A stretch of DNA of 35,654 nucleotides from positions 1-35,654 of the forward strand of contig JAAXGO010000166.1 of the NCBI GenBank assembly GCA_012267425.1, in the 5' to 3' direction. Under the pieces are notes generated by a model. That model made no database searches. It was not told where the DNA came from and was given only the letters and a program-made list of their open reading frames with translations. Positions within the stretch are counted from its first letter, which is position 1; every line of letters starts with the position of its first letter. This document shows positions 35,219 to 35,654 of the stretch, piece after piece. Origin of the DNA: Rhodothermales bacterium. GTDB lineage: Bacteria; Bacteroidota; Rhodothermia; Rhodothermales; Bin80. The translations under genes and the position numbers were made by a program.

Positions 35219-35435
35219 CTAGAAATTATGGTAGAGCCCTACACGGGCAAATACGAAGCGAGAGAATCGGTAGGACGCGGCGTGCACGTAGCAGGAAGTA
35301 GTTGTTAGCGAGGCATGCCCTAGCGTTGCCTGCACGAGGTGAACGGGAGCTCCCCTGGAGCGCATGCGAGGCAGCCGCATGTCGAAACCAGTGGGTGGAA
35401 ACGGGCTCTTTGACGCCGCCGGTGCGAGCGGCGCG
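35219..35435 (-). pseudogene. C-terminal remnant of a XerC/D-like tyrosine recombinase
   Basis: On the minus strand one frame gives GVKEPVSTHWFRHAAASHAL (active-site Arg in FRH). Then a shift of one base continues as GAPVHLVQATLGHASLTTTS and CYVHA, with the second-box His and the nucleophilic Tyr. This is the C-terminal catalytic domain of a phage-integrase-type recombinase. It is cut off at its upstream end by a stop (35436-35438) and broken by the frameshift at about 35352. It is the second decayed integrase in the window and differs in sequence from the one at 904-1068. Confidence 0.75.
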
Positions 35436-35535
35436 CTATACAATGTCGTGGATTCCCTTGCGTGTCAATGCTCCCTACTTACCAGAGAACACTGGATCAT
35501 CTTCCTTGCTCCTGCCGAGTTACTGTAATGAGTAC

Positions 35536-35564
35536 TTGACATTTCGAATTCTACTGGTTAATTT
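35536..35564 (+). promoter_or_regulatory. Strong promoter-like sequence before the last gene
   Basis: TTGACA (35536-35541), 17 bp, then TAATTT (35559-35564) fits a sigma-70-type promoter. The same bases also fit the Bacteroidota TTG-N20-TAnnTTT layout. Transcription would begin near 35571, the A of the next start codon, predicting a leaderless or nearly leaderless mRNA. Confidence 0.5.
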
Positions 35565-35570
35565 ACCGGC

Positions 35571-35654
35571 ATGGAGGCACAGCATCAGGTATTGACGACG
35601 CTTCGGGCTTCGGTGCCAAAAGTATCCGCGCTGCTCAGCGAGCGGCGCGACCTG
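35571..35654 (+). CDS. Start of an unidentified gene, cut by the window end
   Basis: An open frame of 28 codons from ATG 35571 to the last base. The residues include TTLRASVPKVSALLSERRDL and suggest a helical start; nothing more can be said. The good promoter directly upstream supports a real gene. No ribosome-binding sequence is evident, in line with a leaderless message. Confidence 0.45.
   Translation, partial: MEAQHQVLTTLRASVPKVSALLSERRDL

Overview
The window looks like a piece of a moderately GC-rich bacterial chromosome, most likely from Rhodothermota (Rhodothermus/Salinibacter relatives) or a close Bacteroidota-side lineage. This is inferred from the conserved block infC-rpmI-rplT-pheS-pheT-coiled coil-zapA-rny, the YpdA-type flavoprotein, the eukaryote-like single-chain glycyl-tRNA synthetase, and several promoter-like sequences resembling the Bacteroidota TTTG / TAnnTTTG pattern. 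No species can be named from the sequence alone.

Layout. (1) 1-1070 is a mobile-DNA graveyard: a broken IS5-family transposase on the minus strand with its terminal repeat, a tRNA 3'-end fragment, and the frameshifted tail of a tyrosine integrase. (2) 1216-4642 is a type IV restriction operon: a small unknown ORF, an EVE-domain McrB GTPase and McrC nuclease. (3) 5025-19815 is mostly core housekeeping: endonuclease V, an exported protein, tRNA-Val(GAC), infC (with an ATC start), rpmI, rplT, a strong terminator, pheS, pheT, a coiled-coil gene, zapA, a probable 6S RNA between two terminators, rny, an M19 dipeptidase lipoprotein, glyS, a short Rho, rnhB and aroK. (4) 20214-25720 is an accessory two-gene module set between aroK and truA: an AAA_14/DUF4143 ATPase overlapping a 1411-residue P-loop NTPase that ends in a PD-(D/E)XK nuclease-like core. 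I cannot match it to a named defence system; it is the best candidate for something new. (5) 25970-28780 is truA, a kelch-like lipoprotein, a small membrane protein and tadA. (6) 33825-28750, minus strand, is a tight five-gene operon: two P1/DmpA-family peptidases, a class III aminotransferase, a small membrane protein and a sodium:solute symporter. (7) 33927-34940 is ypdA. (8) 34941-35654 holds an IS5-like terminal repeat, a broken integrase, a good promoter and the start of one more gene.

How it fits together. The core genes serve translation (IF-3, L35, L20, PheRS, GlyRS, TruA, TadA), RNA turnover and transcription control (RNase Y, Rho, probable 6S RNA), cell division (ZapA) and DNA repair (endonuclease V, RNase HII). 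The two accessory blocks are both NTPase-plus-nuclease modules. One is a recognisable modified-DNA restriction system beside integrase debris; the other is unassigned. The symporter-aminotransferase-peptidase operon probably serves uptake and breakdown of peptides or amino acids, possibly those with D- or beta-residues. All calls are from reading the sequence; no database search was run.
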